NCBI GenBank assembly: GCA_016935555.1
Contig: JAFGQR010000182.1
Coordinates: 1 to 38,155, forward strand
DNA from: Verrucomicrobiota bacterium
GTDB lineage: Bacteria > Verrucomicrobiota > Verrucomicrobiia > Limisphaerales > JAFGQR01
DNA length: 38,155 bases
Reading direction: 5' to 3'
The translations under genes were made by a program, and so were the position numbers. The notes below the pieces were generated by a model. It did no database searches. It was not told the DNA's origin and was given only the letters and a program-made list of their open reading frames with translations. Below are positions 17,639-26,124 of this stretch, one piece after another. How positions within the stretch are numbered: position 1 is the first letter of the stretch; each line of letters opens with the position of its first letter.

Positions 17639-18622
17639 GTGAAACGCCTGCTCCGCGTCGGGCTCGTGGCGCTGGGCGTGGTGGGCGCCGCCGCCTGGTG
17701 CTATCACAGGTATCACCCCCGCAAGGAACCCACCCTGACGCTTTACGGCAACGTCGACATCCGCGAAGTCACCCTGGGGTTCCGCGTTCCCGGCAAACTG
17801 GCGCAACTGCGGTGCGACGAGGGCGACCCCGTCAAGGCGGGAGACGTGCTGGCCAGCCTGGACGCCGAGCCTTATCGCAACCAGCTGGCCGGCGCGCAGG
17901 CGCAGGCTGAATCCCTGCGGGCCCGCCTGAAGTTGTTCGAAACGGGCAACCGTCCCGAGGAAATTGCGCAAGCCCGGTCGCTCGTCCGCGAGCGCGAGGC
18001 GACCGCGGCGAATGCGGAGCGGTTGTTCACGCGGTTCGAAGAATTGCTCGCCACCAAAGCCGTCTCGGTCCAGGACCGCGACAACGCCGCGGCCGGTGCC
18101 GAGGAGGCCCGGGCGCGACTCAAGTCCGCGCGCGAAAACCTCGCGCTGCTCGAAGCCGGTTTCCGGGCCGAAGACATCGCGCAGGCCAGGGCCGATCTCG
18201 CCCGGGCCGAGGCGGCACTGGCCACCGCCAGGCTCCAGCTTGAGGACACGGTCCTGACCGCGCCCTCGGACGGGGTCATCCTCACGCGCGTCCAGGAACG
18301 GGGCGCCATCGTGCAGGCCGGTGCGGCCGTGTTCACGCTCTCCCTCGTGCGCCCGGTCTGGGTGCGAGCCTACGTGCACGAACCCGACCTCGGCCGGATC
18401 CATCCCGGCATGCGGGTCGACATCCACACCGATGCCCGTCGCGATCAACCCTACACCGGCCGGATCGGGTTCATCTCGCCGCGTGCGGAGTTCACGCCGA
18501 AGACCGTGGAGACGGCCGAGCTGCGCACGGCCCTCGTTTACCGGCTGCGCATCGTCGTGGCCGATCCCGACGAAGGGTTGCGTCAGGGCATGCCGGTCAC
18601 CGTCACGTTTCCCGGCGGCTAG
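17639..18622 (+). CDS. ybhG: HlyD-family membrane fusion protein of the YbhGFSR exporter
   Basis: The 327-residue protein has an N-terminal membrane anchor (about 5-21), a lipoyl/barrel-sandwich half motif (LYGNVDIREVTLGFRVPGKL then DEGDPVKAGDVLASLD), a long Ala/Glu/Arg-rich coiled-coil hairpin with two EIAQAR/DIAQAR-type repeats, the second lipoyl half (LTAPSDGVILTRV ... GAIVQAGAAVF), and a C-terminal beta-barrel with VWVRAYVHEPDL and FISPRAEFTPKTVET. From memory these blocks match E. coli YbhG closely, over about the same length (332). It should bridge the inner-membrane ABC complex to an outer-membrane channel. It starts at a GTG with a perfect AGGAGG and is followed 19 bases later by ybhF. 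In E. coli this system affects sensitivity to some drugs and Na+/Li+/H+ export; the substrate here is not shown. Confidence 0.92.
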   Translation: MKRLLRVGLVALGVVGAAAWCYHRYHPRKEPTLTLYGNVDIREVTLGFRVPGKLAQLRCDEGDPVKAGDVLASLDAEPYRNQLAGAQAQAESLRARLKLFETGNRPEEIAQARSLVREREATAANAERLFTRFEELLATKAVSVQDRDNAAAGAEEARARLKSARENLALLEAGFRAEDIAQARADLARAEAALATARLQLEDTVLTAPSDGVILTRVQERGAIVQAGAAVFTLSLVRPVWVRAYVHEPDLGRIHPGMRVDIHTDARRDQPYTGRIGFISPRAEFTPKTVETAELRTALVYRLRIVVADPDEGLRQGMPVTVTFPGG

Positions 18623-18641
18623 CCGGGCTGCCCGGCCGCGT

Positions 18642-20372
18642 ATGAGCGACGCCCTGGTGACACTCGACCGCGTCAGGAAGGTCTTTCCGGGCTCGACGAA
18701 GCCCGCGCTGGAGGGCGTCTCCGCGGCGCTGCGGCCCGCCCGGATCACCGGGGTGGTGGGGCCTGACGGGGCGGGCAAGACGACGCTGATCCGGCTGATG
18801 GCGGGGCTGCTGGCGCCGACGTCCGGCACCCTCGGCGTCAACGGGCGCGACCCGGTGCGCGATGCGGGGTTCCTGCGCGGGTTCATCGGCTACATGCCGC
18901 AACGGTTCGGTCTCTACGAGGATTTGTCCGTGCGTGAGAACCTGGAACTTCACGCGGATCTTCGGGGATTGGCCGGCGAGGAGCGTGGTGCCGCGTTCCG
19001 GCGCCTGTTGGAGTTCACCGGCCTGGCCCCGTTCGCCGCGCGGCTGGCCGGCAGGCTCTCCGGCGGCATGAAGCAAAAGCTCGGCCTGGCCTGCGCGCTT
19101 CTCGGGCGTCCCCGGCTGCTTCTGCTCGACGAGCCCAGCGTGGGCGTCGATCCGGTGTCGCGCCGCGAATTGTGGAGCATGATGGGCGAGCTTGCCGCCC
19201 GGGGGCTGACTGTGGTCTGGAGCACGTCGTATCTCGACGAAGCCGAACGCTGCGCCGAGGTGCTGCTGATGAACGACGGGCGGTTGATGTTCTCGGGGAG
19301 CCCTGCGGATCTCACCGCGCCGATGCGCGACCGGACCCTGCAACTCCGGCGGCTGGCCGGCAACCGCCGCCGCGTGCTCGCCCGCGTGTTGCGACGGCCC
19401 GAGGTCATGGATGGCGTCATTCAAGGCCACGCCGTCCGGCTGGTGCTCCGTCCGGGGGCGGCCCGACCCGGCCTCGAGGAGCTGGACGCCGGCGGCCAGG
19501 CCGAACTCGTGCCGGTCGCGCCCCGTTTCGAGGACGCCTTCATCGAGGCGCTGGGCGGCGGTCCGGGGGGGGAGTCGGTCCTGGCGCAACGCCTGCGGCC
19601 TGTGCGGGGCGATCACGACACGGTGGTGGAAGCGGTGGCGCTGACCAAACGCTTTGGCGGTTTCACCGCCGCCGACGACGTGCACTTCGCCGTGAAACGC
19701 GGGGAGATCTTCGGCCTGCTTGGCCCGAACGGCGCCGGCAAATCCACCACGTTCCGGATGATGTGCGGCCTGCTTGCGCCCACCTCCGGCACGGCGCGGG
19801 TGATGGGGATTGACCTGAAAACCAGCCCGAGCGAGGCGCGCCAGCGCCTCGGCTACATGGCGCAGACATTCTCGCTCTACGGCAACCTCACCGTCGCGCA
19901 GAACCTGAAGTTCTTCTCCGGCGCGTATGGTCTGCGCGGCGCGCGGCAGAGAAGCGCGATGGCTGAAATGACCGAGGTGTTCAGGCTGCAGCCCTTTCTC
20001 GGCACGGCGGCCGGCGCCCTGCCCCTCGGGTTCAAGCAGCGGCTGGCGCTGGCCTGCGCGGTCATGCACGAGCCGGCCCTTCTCTTTCTGGACGAACCCA
20101 CCTCCGGCGTCGACCCCGTCACGCGCCGCGAGTTCTGGACCCACATCAACGGCGTCGTCGACAAGGGCGTCACCGTCATGGTCACCACCCATTTCATGGA
20201 CGAAGCCGAATACTGCGACCGCATCGCGCTGGTGTTTCGGGGCAAAATCATCGCCGCCGGATCGCCCGATCAGCTCAAGGAGCAAACCGCGTCCCCCGAG
20301 AACCCCGATCCCTCGATGGAAGACGCGTTCATGGCCCTGGTGCAACAACACGCCTCCGAGTTCCCGCCATGA
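18642..20372 (+). CDS. ybhF: Duplicated ABC ATPase of the YbhGFSR exporter
   Basis: The 576-residue protein carries two nucleotide-binding domains in tandem, as in E. coli YbhF (578). NBD1 has Walker A GPDGAGKT (40-47), signature LSGGMKQ (139-145) and Walker B LLLLDEP (159-165), but the H-loop His is Ser196 (STSYLDEAE). NBD2 has Walker A GPNGAGKS (361-368), Walker B LFLDEP (481-486) and His517, but its signature is degenerate (LPLGFKQ, 460-466). One composite ATP site should therefore be degenerate and the other intact, an asymmetry that also exists in the E. coli protein as I recall it. It energises the YbhS/YbhR membrane pair. ATG 18642 is chosen because it opens into the first NBD; an open frame upstream overlaps ybhG. 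The stop overlaps the ybhS start by four bases (ATGA), implying coupled translation. Confidence 0.95.
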   Translation: MSDALVTLDRVRKVFPGSTKPALEGVSAALRPARITGVVGPDGAGKTTLIRLMAGLLAPTSGTLGVNGRDPVRDAGFLRGFIGYMPQRFGLYEDLSVRENLELHADLRGLAGEERGAAFRRLLEFTGLAPFAARLAGRLSGGMKQKLGLACALLGRPRLLLLDEPSVGVDPVSRRELWSMMGELAARGLTVVWSTSYLDEAERCAEVLLMNDGRLMFSGSPADLTAPMRDRTLQLRRLAGNRRRVLARVLRRPEVMDGVIQGHAVRLVLRPGAARPGLEELDAGGQAELVPVAPRFEDAFIEALGGGPGGESVLAQRLRPVRGDHDTVVEAVALTKRFGGFTAADDVHFAVKRGEIFGLLGPNGAGKSTTFRMMCGLLAPTSGTARVMGIDLKTSPSEARQRLGYMAQTFSLYGNLTVAQNLKFFSGAYGLRGARQRSAMAEMTEVFRLQPFLGTAAGALPLGFKQRLALACAVMHEPALLFLDEPTSGVDPVTRREFWTHINGVVDKGVTVMVTTHFMDEAEYCDRIALVFRGKIIAAGSPDQLKEQTASPENPDPSMEDAFMALVQQHASEFPP

Positions 20373-21499
20373 CCGCTCCCGGTTCGTTCCGCCGCCTGCG
20401 CGCCCTTTGCCGGAAAGAGACCCGGCAAATCCTGCGCGATCCGAGCAGCAACCTCGTCGCCTTCGTGCTGCCGGTGGTCATGCTCTTCATTTTCGGTTAC
20501 GGCATCAACCTCGACTCGGCCGCGCTGTCCCTCGGGCTCGTCCTCGAAGACGCCGGCCCGGAGGCCAGACACTTCGCCGCCAGCCTCCACGGATCGCCGT
20601 CCTTCGCCGTCCAAACCGCCCGGACGCGGGCGGAAATCGCCGAGGCGCTCACCGAGGGCCGGGTGCGGGGTTTTGTGGTGGTGCCGGTGGAATTCTCCGA
20701 GAAACTCAAGCAGCCGGGCGCGGCCGCCCCGCTGCTTGTGGTGGCCGATGGTTCCGAACCGAACACGGCCCGTTTCGTGGAGAACTACGTGGCCGCCGCC
20801 TGGAACGGCTGGATGCTGCAGCGCGCCGCCAAACGCGGTGAAACCCCGCCCCCCGCCATCGGGATCGAACCGCGTTTCTGGTTCAATCCCGCCGCCGAAA
20901 GCCGGAACTTTCTGATTCCGGGGTCCATCACGATCATCATGACGGTGATTGGGGCGCTGCTGACGTCGCTGGTGGTGGCGCGCGAGTGGGAACGGGGGAC
21001 GATGGAGGCGTTGCTGGCCTCGCCGGTGACGCGGGCCGAATTGCTGTTGAGCAAGCTGCTGCCGTATTACGCGCTTGGGATTGTGTCGCTGTTTCTGTGC
21101 GTGGGCGTGGCGGTGTTCCTCATGCGGGTGCCCTTCCGCGGATCGCTGCTGGGGCTATGGGGGATCGGCTCGCTGTTTCTCGCCGGCAGTCTGGGGCTGG
21201 GCCTGCTGCTCTCCACCGTGCTGCGCAACCAGTTCAACGCCGCCCAGGCCGCGCTCAATGCCGCCTTTCTGCCCGCCGTCATGCTCTCGGGGTTCCTCTT
21301 CGAAATCCGCAGCATGCCCCCCGTCATTCAGGCCGTCACCTACGTGATCCCGGCGCGCTATTTTGTCACCGCGATGCAAACGCTTTTCCAGGCGGGCCAG
21401 GTGTGGCCGGTCCTGTTGAGCAGCGGGGCCTTTCTCGCGGCGGCGGGCGGGCTGTTCATCGGGTTGACCGCGCTCAAGACGCGCCGCCACCTGGAATGA
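20369..21499 (+). CDS. ybhS: ABC-2 type permease YbhS
   Basis: This 376-residue ABC-2 family membrane protein has one N-terminal membrane helix (about 27-46), a large extracytoplasmic domain (about 50-175), then five C-terminal helices from about 180 to 368. The cytoplasmic elbow after the second helix, VAREWERGTMEALLASPVTR, is the family's signature region. Length and order match E. coli YbhS (377). It pairs with YbhR to form the translocation path, driven by YbhF and linked outward by YbhG. The start ATG overlaps the ybhF stop and its own stop overlaps the ybhR start, both as ATGA, so stoichiometric production from one mRNA is likely. Confidence 0.94.
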   Translation: MTAPGSFRRLRALCRKETRQILRDPSSNLVAFVLPVVMLFIFGYGINLDSAALSLGLVLEDAGPEARHFAASLHGSPSFAVQTARTRAEIAEALTEGRVRGFVVVPVEFSEKLKQPGAAAPLLVVADGSEPNTARFVENYVAAAWNGWMLQRAAKRGETPPPAIGIEPRFWFNPAAESRNFLIPGSITIIMTVIGALLTSLVVAREWERGTMEALLASPVTRAELLLSKLLPYYALGIVSLFLCVGVAVFLMRVPFRGSLLGLWGIGSLFLAGSLGLGLLLSTVLRNQFNAAQAALNAAFLPAVMLSGFLFEIRSMPPVIQAVTYVIPARYFVTAMQTLFQAGQVWPVLLSSGAFLAAAGGLFIGLTALKTRRHLE

Positions 21500-22620
21500 C
21501 CATGTGGCCGCGCATCCTGACCCTCATCGTCAAGGAACTCGAGATGCTGCTGCAAGACCGGCAGAGCCGCATGATTCTGATCGTGCCCGTCCTGCTGCAA
21601 CTGGCGGTGTTCCCCTTCGCCGCCACGCTGGAGGTCAAAAACAACACGCTCGCGGTTTACAACGAGGATTTCGGGCGCGAGTCCGCGGAGGTGATGCAGC
21701 GTTTCTCCCGGGCGCAGGCCTTCACCCGGCTGCTGGCACTGCACAGCGAAGCGGACGTGCGCCGCGCCATCGACCGCCAGGAGGCACTGATCGTCCTGCG
21801 GTTTCCGCCGGACTTCTCGCGCGATGTCGTCGCGGGCCGTTCCCCCGCCATCCAGGCGATCCTCGACGGCCGACGTTCCAACAGCGGCCAGATTGCGCTC
21901 GGCTACGTGCAACAGATCCTCAACGCCTACACCCGCGAGCGGCTCCCCCCGCCGTTCCCGCCCGCCCCCTCAACGCTGGGAGTCCGACACTGGTTTAATC
22001 CCAACCTCGAGTACACCTGGCACATTCTGCCCTGTTTGATCGCCATCATCACGTCGGTCAACGCGCTCATCGTCACCGCCCTCTCGGTGGCCCGCGAACG
22101 CGAGCAGGGCACGCTCGACCAACTCCTCGTGTCGCCGCTGACCCCCAGGATGATCATGACCGGCAAGATCATTCCCGCCGTCCTGGTCGCCGTCGTCCAG
22201 GGCACGATCATCCTGCTCGGCGCCGTGCTCGCCTACCGCGTCCCGTTCGAAGGATCGTTGCCGCTGCTCTACGGCAGCATGATCTGTTACAGCCTGGCTC
22301 TGGCCGGGGTCGGGCTGCTCATCGCGTCCGTCTGCGCCACCCAGCAGCAGGCGTTTCTCGGCGTCTTCAGCTTTCTGATGCCTGCCATCCTGCTGTCCGG
22401 ATACGCCACGCCTGTCGACAACATGCCGGTCTGGCTGCAATCCCTGGACTGGGCCAATCCCATGCTCCATTTCATCGTCATCGTGAAAGGGGTTTTCCTC
22501 AAGAACATCGGCTTCGCCGCATCGCTGCGCAACCTGGTTCCCCTCCTGATCATCGCCATCGCAACCCTGGGCGCGGCAGATTGGCTGTACCGAAGACGGT
22601 TCGCGTTCCGCGCCCCATGA
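21496..22620 (+). CDS. ybhR: ABC-2 type permease YbhR
   Basis: The 374-residue protein is the second ABC-2 permease of the operon: an N-terminal helix (about 27-45), an extracytoplasmic domain ending in GVRHWFNPNLEYTW, five further helices, and the elbow VAREREQGTLDQLLVSPLTP. It is about the size of E. coli YbhR (368). The FNPNLEY stretch corresponds to the WFNP stretch of YbhS, showing the two are paralogous halves of one channel. ATG 21496 overlaps the ybhS stop; ATG 21502, two codons in, is an alternative. It closes the operon. A small hairpin (CCCGC/GCGGG, 22631-22645) follows the stop but has no T-run. Confidence 0.94.
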   Translation: MTMWPRILTLIVKELEMLLQDRQSRMILIVPVLLQLAVFPFAATLEVKNNTLAVYNEDFGRESAEVMQRFSRAQAFTRLLALHSEADVRRAIDRQEALIVLRFPPDFSRDVVAGRSPAIQAILDGRRSNSGQIALGYVQQILNAYTRERLPPPFPPAPSTLGVRHWFNPNLEYTWHILPCLIAIITSVNALIVTALSVAREREQGTLDQLLVSPLTPRMIMTGKIIPAVLVAVVQGTIILLGAVLAYRVPFEGSLPLLYGSMICYSLALAGVGLLIASVCATQQQAFLGVFSFLMPAILLSGYATPVDNMPVWLQSLDWANPMLHFIVIVKGVFLKNIGFAASLRNLVPLLIIAIATLGAADWLYRRRFAFRAP

Positions 22621-22887
22621 ACCGTCGCAACCCGCCTGGTGCGGGACCGCGCTCCAACACGGCGCCGGCGCGCGGGCTTCACTCCGCTTGAGGCTGACAA
22701 GGTCCAGGGGAACGACCGGTTCTTCCGGAAACCGTGTCGCCGGCGGGCTCCGGTTGGGGCTTGCGGGGCGGGGGGAGTCGGCTCACACTGTTGCGCCCGG
22801 GTCTGGAGCGCGCCTGGTTTCGGCAGGGGGCATGCTTCTCAAGGCTGTCGTGGTCGGAAGCCGGCGCTGTTGTTTTGCAAGAGGCCG

Positions 22888-24054
22888 ATGAGTGACACAC
22901 CAGTTTATTTGTCCTATCCGTGCCTGAAAGGGCGGGAGATCGACTACGTGACGGAGTGCCTGAAGTCGGAATGGGTTTCGACTTCCGGGGCCTACGTGAC
23001 GCGTTTCGAGCAGGCGATTGCCGACTACGTGGGGGCGCCAGGGGCGGTGGCGTGTGTGAACGGGACGGCAGCACTGCATATTTGCCTGTTGCTGGCGGGG
23101 GTGAAGGCGGGGGACGAGGTGCTGGTGCCGACCCTGACCTTTATTGCGGCGGTGAACGCGGTGCGGTATGTGAACGCGGAGCCGGTGTTCATGGACTGCG
23201 ACGACTACCTGAACCTGGACGTCGCCAAGGTCGAACAATTCCTGGCCGAGGAATGCGGTCCCGCCGCCCAAGGGGTCATCCACAAACGCACGGGGCGGCC
23301 GATTCGCGCGGTGATCGCCGTGCACGTGTTTGGGTCGCTGTGCGAGCTGGATCGGCTGATGGCGGTGGCGGAGCGGCACCGGCTGGTGGTCATCGAGGAC
23401 GCCACCGAGGCGCTGGGATCGCGGATGCGCCGGGGCGCTTGGGCCGGGCGACACGCCGGGATGGTGGGCGACTTCGGCTGTTATTCGTTCAATGGCAACA
23501 AAATCATCACGTGCGGCGGCGGCGGGATGATTGTGGCGCGCAGCGCGCAAGCGTTGGCGAGGGCGAAGTATTTGACGACGCAAGCCAAGGACGACCCCCT
23601 GCATTATGTGCACCACGAGGTGGGGTACAACTATCGGCTGACGGCGTTGCAGGCGGCGATGGGGCTGGCCCAACTCGAGCAACTGCCCGGGTTCATCCAG
23701 CGCAAGCGCGCCCAATACCTCGAGTACAAGGCGCGCCTGGCCGCCATTCCCGGCCTGCGCCTGCTGGACGTGCCGGACTACGGCGAGAGCAACCACTGGC
23801 TGCATTCGCTGGTCATCGAGGAGGCGCGCTACGGCCTGGGGCGCGACCTGCTGCGGCAGAAGTTCGCCGCCGCCCGGATCGAGACCCGCCCGATCTGGAC
23901 ACTGAACCACACCCAGCGGCCCTATCGCCACAACCGGGCCTACCGCATCGAGAAGGCCCCGTTCTACTTCGACCGGGTGCTGAATATCCCCTCCTCAGCG
24001 GGTCTGACCGACGAGGAGTTTGAACGCGTCATGGAGGTGCTGCGGCGGCGATGA
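22888..24054 (+). CDS. LegC/PglE-type sugar aminotransferase (DegT/DnrJ/EryC1/StrS family)
   Basis: The 388-residue enzyme is a PLP-dependent aminotransferase of the DegT family. Lys205 in SFNGNKIITCGGGGM is the expected PLP Schiff-base lysine, Asp171 in IEDATEALGS should contact the pyridine nitrogen, and VNGTAALH (about 58-64) binds the phosphate. The insert IHKRTGRPIRAVIAVHVFG is characteristic of the LegC branch, which aminates UDP-4-keto-6-deoxy-GlcNAc at C4 with glutamate as donor. ATG 22888 is chosen for AAGAGG just upstream (spacing short, three bases) and for family length; the frame upstream is open but low-complexity. Its stop overlaps an in-frame ATG of the dehydratase gene. The dehydratase next door should supply its 4-keto substrate. 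Confidence 0.9.
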   Translation: MSDTPVYLSYPCLKGREIDYVTECLKSEWVSTSGAYVTRFEQAIADYVGAPGAVACVNGTAALHICLLLAGVKAGDEVLVPTLTFIAAVNAVRYVNAEPVFMDCDDYLNLDVAKVEQFLAEECGPAAQGVIHKRTGRPIRAVIAVHVFGSLCELDRLMAVAERHRLVVIEDATEALGSRMRRGAWAGRHAGMVGDFGCYSFNGNKIITCGGGGMIVARSAQALARAKYLTTQAKDDPLHYVHHEVGYNYRLTALQAAMGLAQLEQLPGFIQRKRAQYLEYKARLAAIPGLRLLDVPDYGESNHWLHSLVIEEARYGLGRDLLRQKFAAARIETRPIWTLNHTQRPYRHNRAYRIEKAPFYFDRVLNIPSSAGLTDEEFERVMEVLRRR

Positions 24055-24070
24055 CGGCGCCAGCCCGGGC

Positions 24071-24075
24071 GAGGA
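24071..24075 (+). promoter_or_regulatory. Ribosome binding site deciding the dehydratase start
   Basis: GAGGA lies eight bases before ATG 24084. The competing ATG at 24051 overlaps the aminotransferase stop (ATGA) but has no Shine-Dalgarno. Related proteins begin with a MD-(I/L)-type start just before the GRT-SLF motif, which favours 24084. Confidence 0.5.
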
Positions 24076-24083
24076 CCCCCTGC

Positions 24084-25283
24084 ATGGACCTGCGTTATGA
24101 ATCCCTAGCCACCGGCCGGACAACCTCGCTGTTCGCCGAGGACATGCGCGCCCAGGACGGCGCGATCCGCGATGCCATCCGCCGGCAGCGCGTGGCGGTG
24201 GCCGGCGCGGCGGGGTCCATCGGCTCGTCCGTGGTGAAAACCCTGCTGCGCTTCGAGCCGGGCGCCCTGGTGCTGCTCGACCTCAACGAGAACAACCTCG
24301 TGGAACTCGTCCGCGACCTGCGTTCCACGCCGGGCCTCCACCTGCCCGGCGAGTTCGCCACCCTGCCCATCGGGTTGGGCTCCGTCGAGTTCGAACGCTT
24401 CTTCGCCGAAAGCCCGCCGTTCGATTATTTCCTGAACCTCGCGGCCCTGAAGCATGTGCGCTCCGAGCGCAACATCTATTGCCTGATGCGCATGGTCGAC
24501 ACGAATGTGCTGTTTCTCCACGATTTCCTCGCCCGCCGCCCGCGTCCGTTCCGGAAGGTGTTCTCCGTCTCGTCCGACAAGGCCACCCATCCCGCCAACC
24601 TGATGGGCGCGACCAAGATGATCATGGAAAAGGCGCTGCTCCACCGGGCCGCGCACCAGCCCTTTTCCACGGCGCGCTTCGCCAACGTGGCGTTTTCGGA
24701 CGGCAGCCTTCCCTATGGCTTTCTTCAACGGCTCAGCAGACGCCAACCGCTGTCGGCCCCCCGCGACGTCCGCCGCTATTTCATCACGCACCAGGAAGCC
24801 GGCGAGTTGTGCGTCTTGTCGTGCATGGTGGGCCACAACCGCGATGTCTTCTTCCCCAAACTGGCCGAGGGCCTCAACGAGAAAACCTTCGCCCAGATTG
24901 CACGCGACCTGCTCCACGCCCTCGGCTACGAACCCCTGGAATGCCGCACCGAGGACGAAGCACGCCGCCGGGCCGCGGCACTCGGCACCCGGCCGTCCGC
25001 GTGGCCGTGCTATTTCTTCGATAGCGACACCACCGGCGAGAAGGCCTTCGAAGAGTTCGTCGCCGCCGGCGAAACCACCGATTTGAACCGGTTCCGCAAC
25101 ATCGGCGTCATCGTGCCCGAACCGGACACCGATGCCGCCGCGCTCGAAGCATTCCTCGAGTTCGCGCGCGCGGCCAAGCGGAACCCGGAGGTCACAAAGG
25201 CGGACTATGTGCGCGAAATGCGCGGGGTGGTCCCCACCCTGCAACACCACGAGACCGAAAAAAACCTCGACCAGAAAATGTAG
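24084..25283 (+). CDS. UDP-N-acetylglucosamine 4,6-dehydratase (CapD/FlaA1-type SDR)
   Basis: The 399-residue enzyme is an extended SDR without the membrane domain of long CapD/WbpM proteins. The nucleotide-binding motif GAAGSIGS lies at 41-48. The catalytic stretch is SSDKATHPANLMGATK (163-178), in which Met174 takes the place of the usual SDR tyrosine before Lys178, as in the Ser-Met-Lys set described for WbpM-like dehydratases. ARFANVAFSDGSLPYGF and RRYFITHQEAGELC are further family blocks. The C-terminus, ending in LDQKM, matches the family's usual end, so the protein is complete. It should convert UDP-GlcNAc to the 4-keto-6-deoxy sugar used by the upstream aminotransferase. ATG 24051 (410 residues) is the alternative start. 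Confidence 0.9.
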   Translation: MDLRYESLATGRTTSLFAEDMRAQDGAIRDAIRRQRVAVAGAAGSIGSSVVKTLLRFEPGALVLLDLNENNLVELVRDLRSTPGLHLPGEFATLPIGLGSVEFERFFAESPPFDYFLNLAALKHVRSERNIYCLMRMVDTNVLFLHDFLARRPRPFRKVFSVSSDKATHPANLMGATKMIMEKALLHRAAHQPFSTARFANVAFSDGSLPYGFLQRLSRRQPLSAPRDVRRYFITHQEAGELCVLSCMVGHNRDVFFPKLAEGLNEKTFAQIARDLLHALGYEPLECRTEDEARRRAAALGTRPSAWPCYFFDSDTTGEKAFEEFVAAGETTDLNRFRNIGVIVPEPDTDAAALEAFLEFARAAKRNPEVTKADYVREMRGVVPTLQHHETEKNLDQKM

Positions 25284-25371
25284 GCGGAAGACCCGGGACA
25301 GGCCGCGCGGGGGCAAAGCGCTCCTTCGTCCGGCGTGCCCCTGATCCCGAAGTCCCGCCCTCCGGCGATCC

Positions 25372-26124
25372 ATGCAGATGCCCCGTGAACGCCCAGGCTG
25401 CGCGACGGTGAAACGCGCGATGGACGTGGTTCTGGCCGCGGCCGCCCTGCTGGGGCTCACCCCGCTGCTGCTCCCGCTGCTGCTCGCGCTGCGGCTGACG
25501 GGGGAGGGGGAGGTGTTTTACGCGCAGGAGCGCGTGGGCTTTCGGGGGCGGAAGTTCAAGCTGCTCAAGTTCGCCACCATGCTCAAAAACAGCCCCCACA
25601 TTGGCACCCGCACCCTCACCACCAAGAACGATCCCCGGGTGCTGCCGCTGGGTTATTGGCTGCGCAAAACGAAGATCAACGAGCTGCCGCAGCTGGTCAA
25701 CGTGTTGAAGGGCGACATGTCCATCGTGGGACCGCGGCCGCAGACCGAGGAGTGTTACGATTGTTTCCCCGCGTCCCGCCGCGACCGGATTTGCCTGTGC
25801 AAACCGGGGTTGACCGGCGTGGGTTCGGTGGTGTTTCGGGACGAGGAGGAGATCCTGGGGCGTTCGACCAAGGGACACGCGCGTTGTTATCGGGAGGACA
25901 TCATGCCGCACAAACTCGAGTTGGAGCTCTGGTATCTGGAGCACCGGTCGCTCAGGGTGGACCTTAAGTTGATCGCGCTGACGGCGATTGCGGTGGTGTG
26001 GCCGAAGAGCCGGCTGCACGAGCGCTGGCTCAAGGGCCTGCCTCGCCGGGACGGCGCCGAGGCGGCGGGCGCGCCGGGTCAGGAGGCGATCCAGCCCCCG
26101 CCCAGCACGAGGTCGTCCCGGTAA
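25372..26124 (+). CDS. Membrane phosphoglycosyl transferase (bacterial sugar transferase, PglC/WcaJ type)
   Basis: The 250-residue protein has one hydrophobic helix (about 17-41) followed by the monotopic sugar-transferase domain: FYAQERVGFRGRKFKLLKFATM, NDPRVLPLGYWLRKTKINELPQ (split here at about 86-107), VNVLKGDMSIVGPRP (109-123) and KPGLTGVGS (144-152). This family moves a phospho-sugar from a UDP-sugar onto polyprenyl phosphate at the inner membrane, beginning glycan assembly. The Asp-Glu dyad of PglC (DELPQ) reads Asn103-Glu104 here. The last 25-30 residues are Ala/Gly/Pro-rich and are encoded where the gene overlaps mnmA tail to tail by 46 bases. The start is uncertain: ATG 25372, ATG 25378 and GTG 25408 are all possible. 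It likely uses the sugar made by the two genes before it. Confidence 0.87.
   Translation: MQMPRERPGCATVKRAMDVVLAAAALLGLTPLLLPLLLALRLTGEGEVFYAQERVGFRGRKFKLLKFATMLKNSPHIGTRTLTTKNDPRVLPLGYWLRKTKINELPQLVNVLKGDMSIVGPRPQTEECYDCFPASRRDRICLCKPGLTGVGSVVFRDEEEILGRSTKGHARCYREDIMPHKLELELWYLEHRSLRVDLKLIALTAIAVVWPKSRLHERWLKGLPRRDGAEAAGAPGQEAIQPPPSTRSSR

Noticed and set aside
17349-17642. 97-codon ORF as a true gene or TetR regulator remnant
   Set aside because: No Shine-Dalgarno, no helix-turn-helix pattern and no family resemblance; kept only as a possible leader ORF.
16796-18886. Minus-strand open frame of 696 codons across the ybh region
   Set aside because: It is a shadow of the URO-D-like, ybhG and ybhF genes; no family resemblance.
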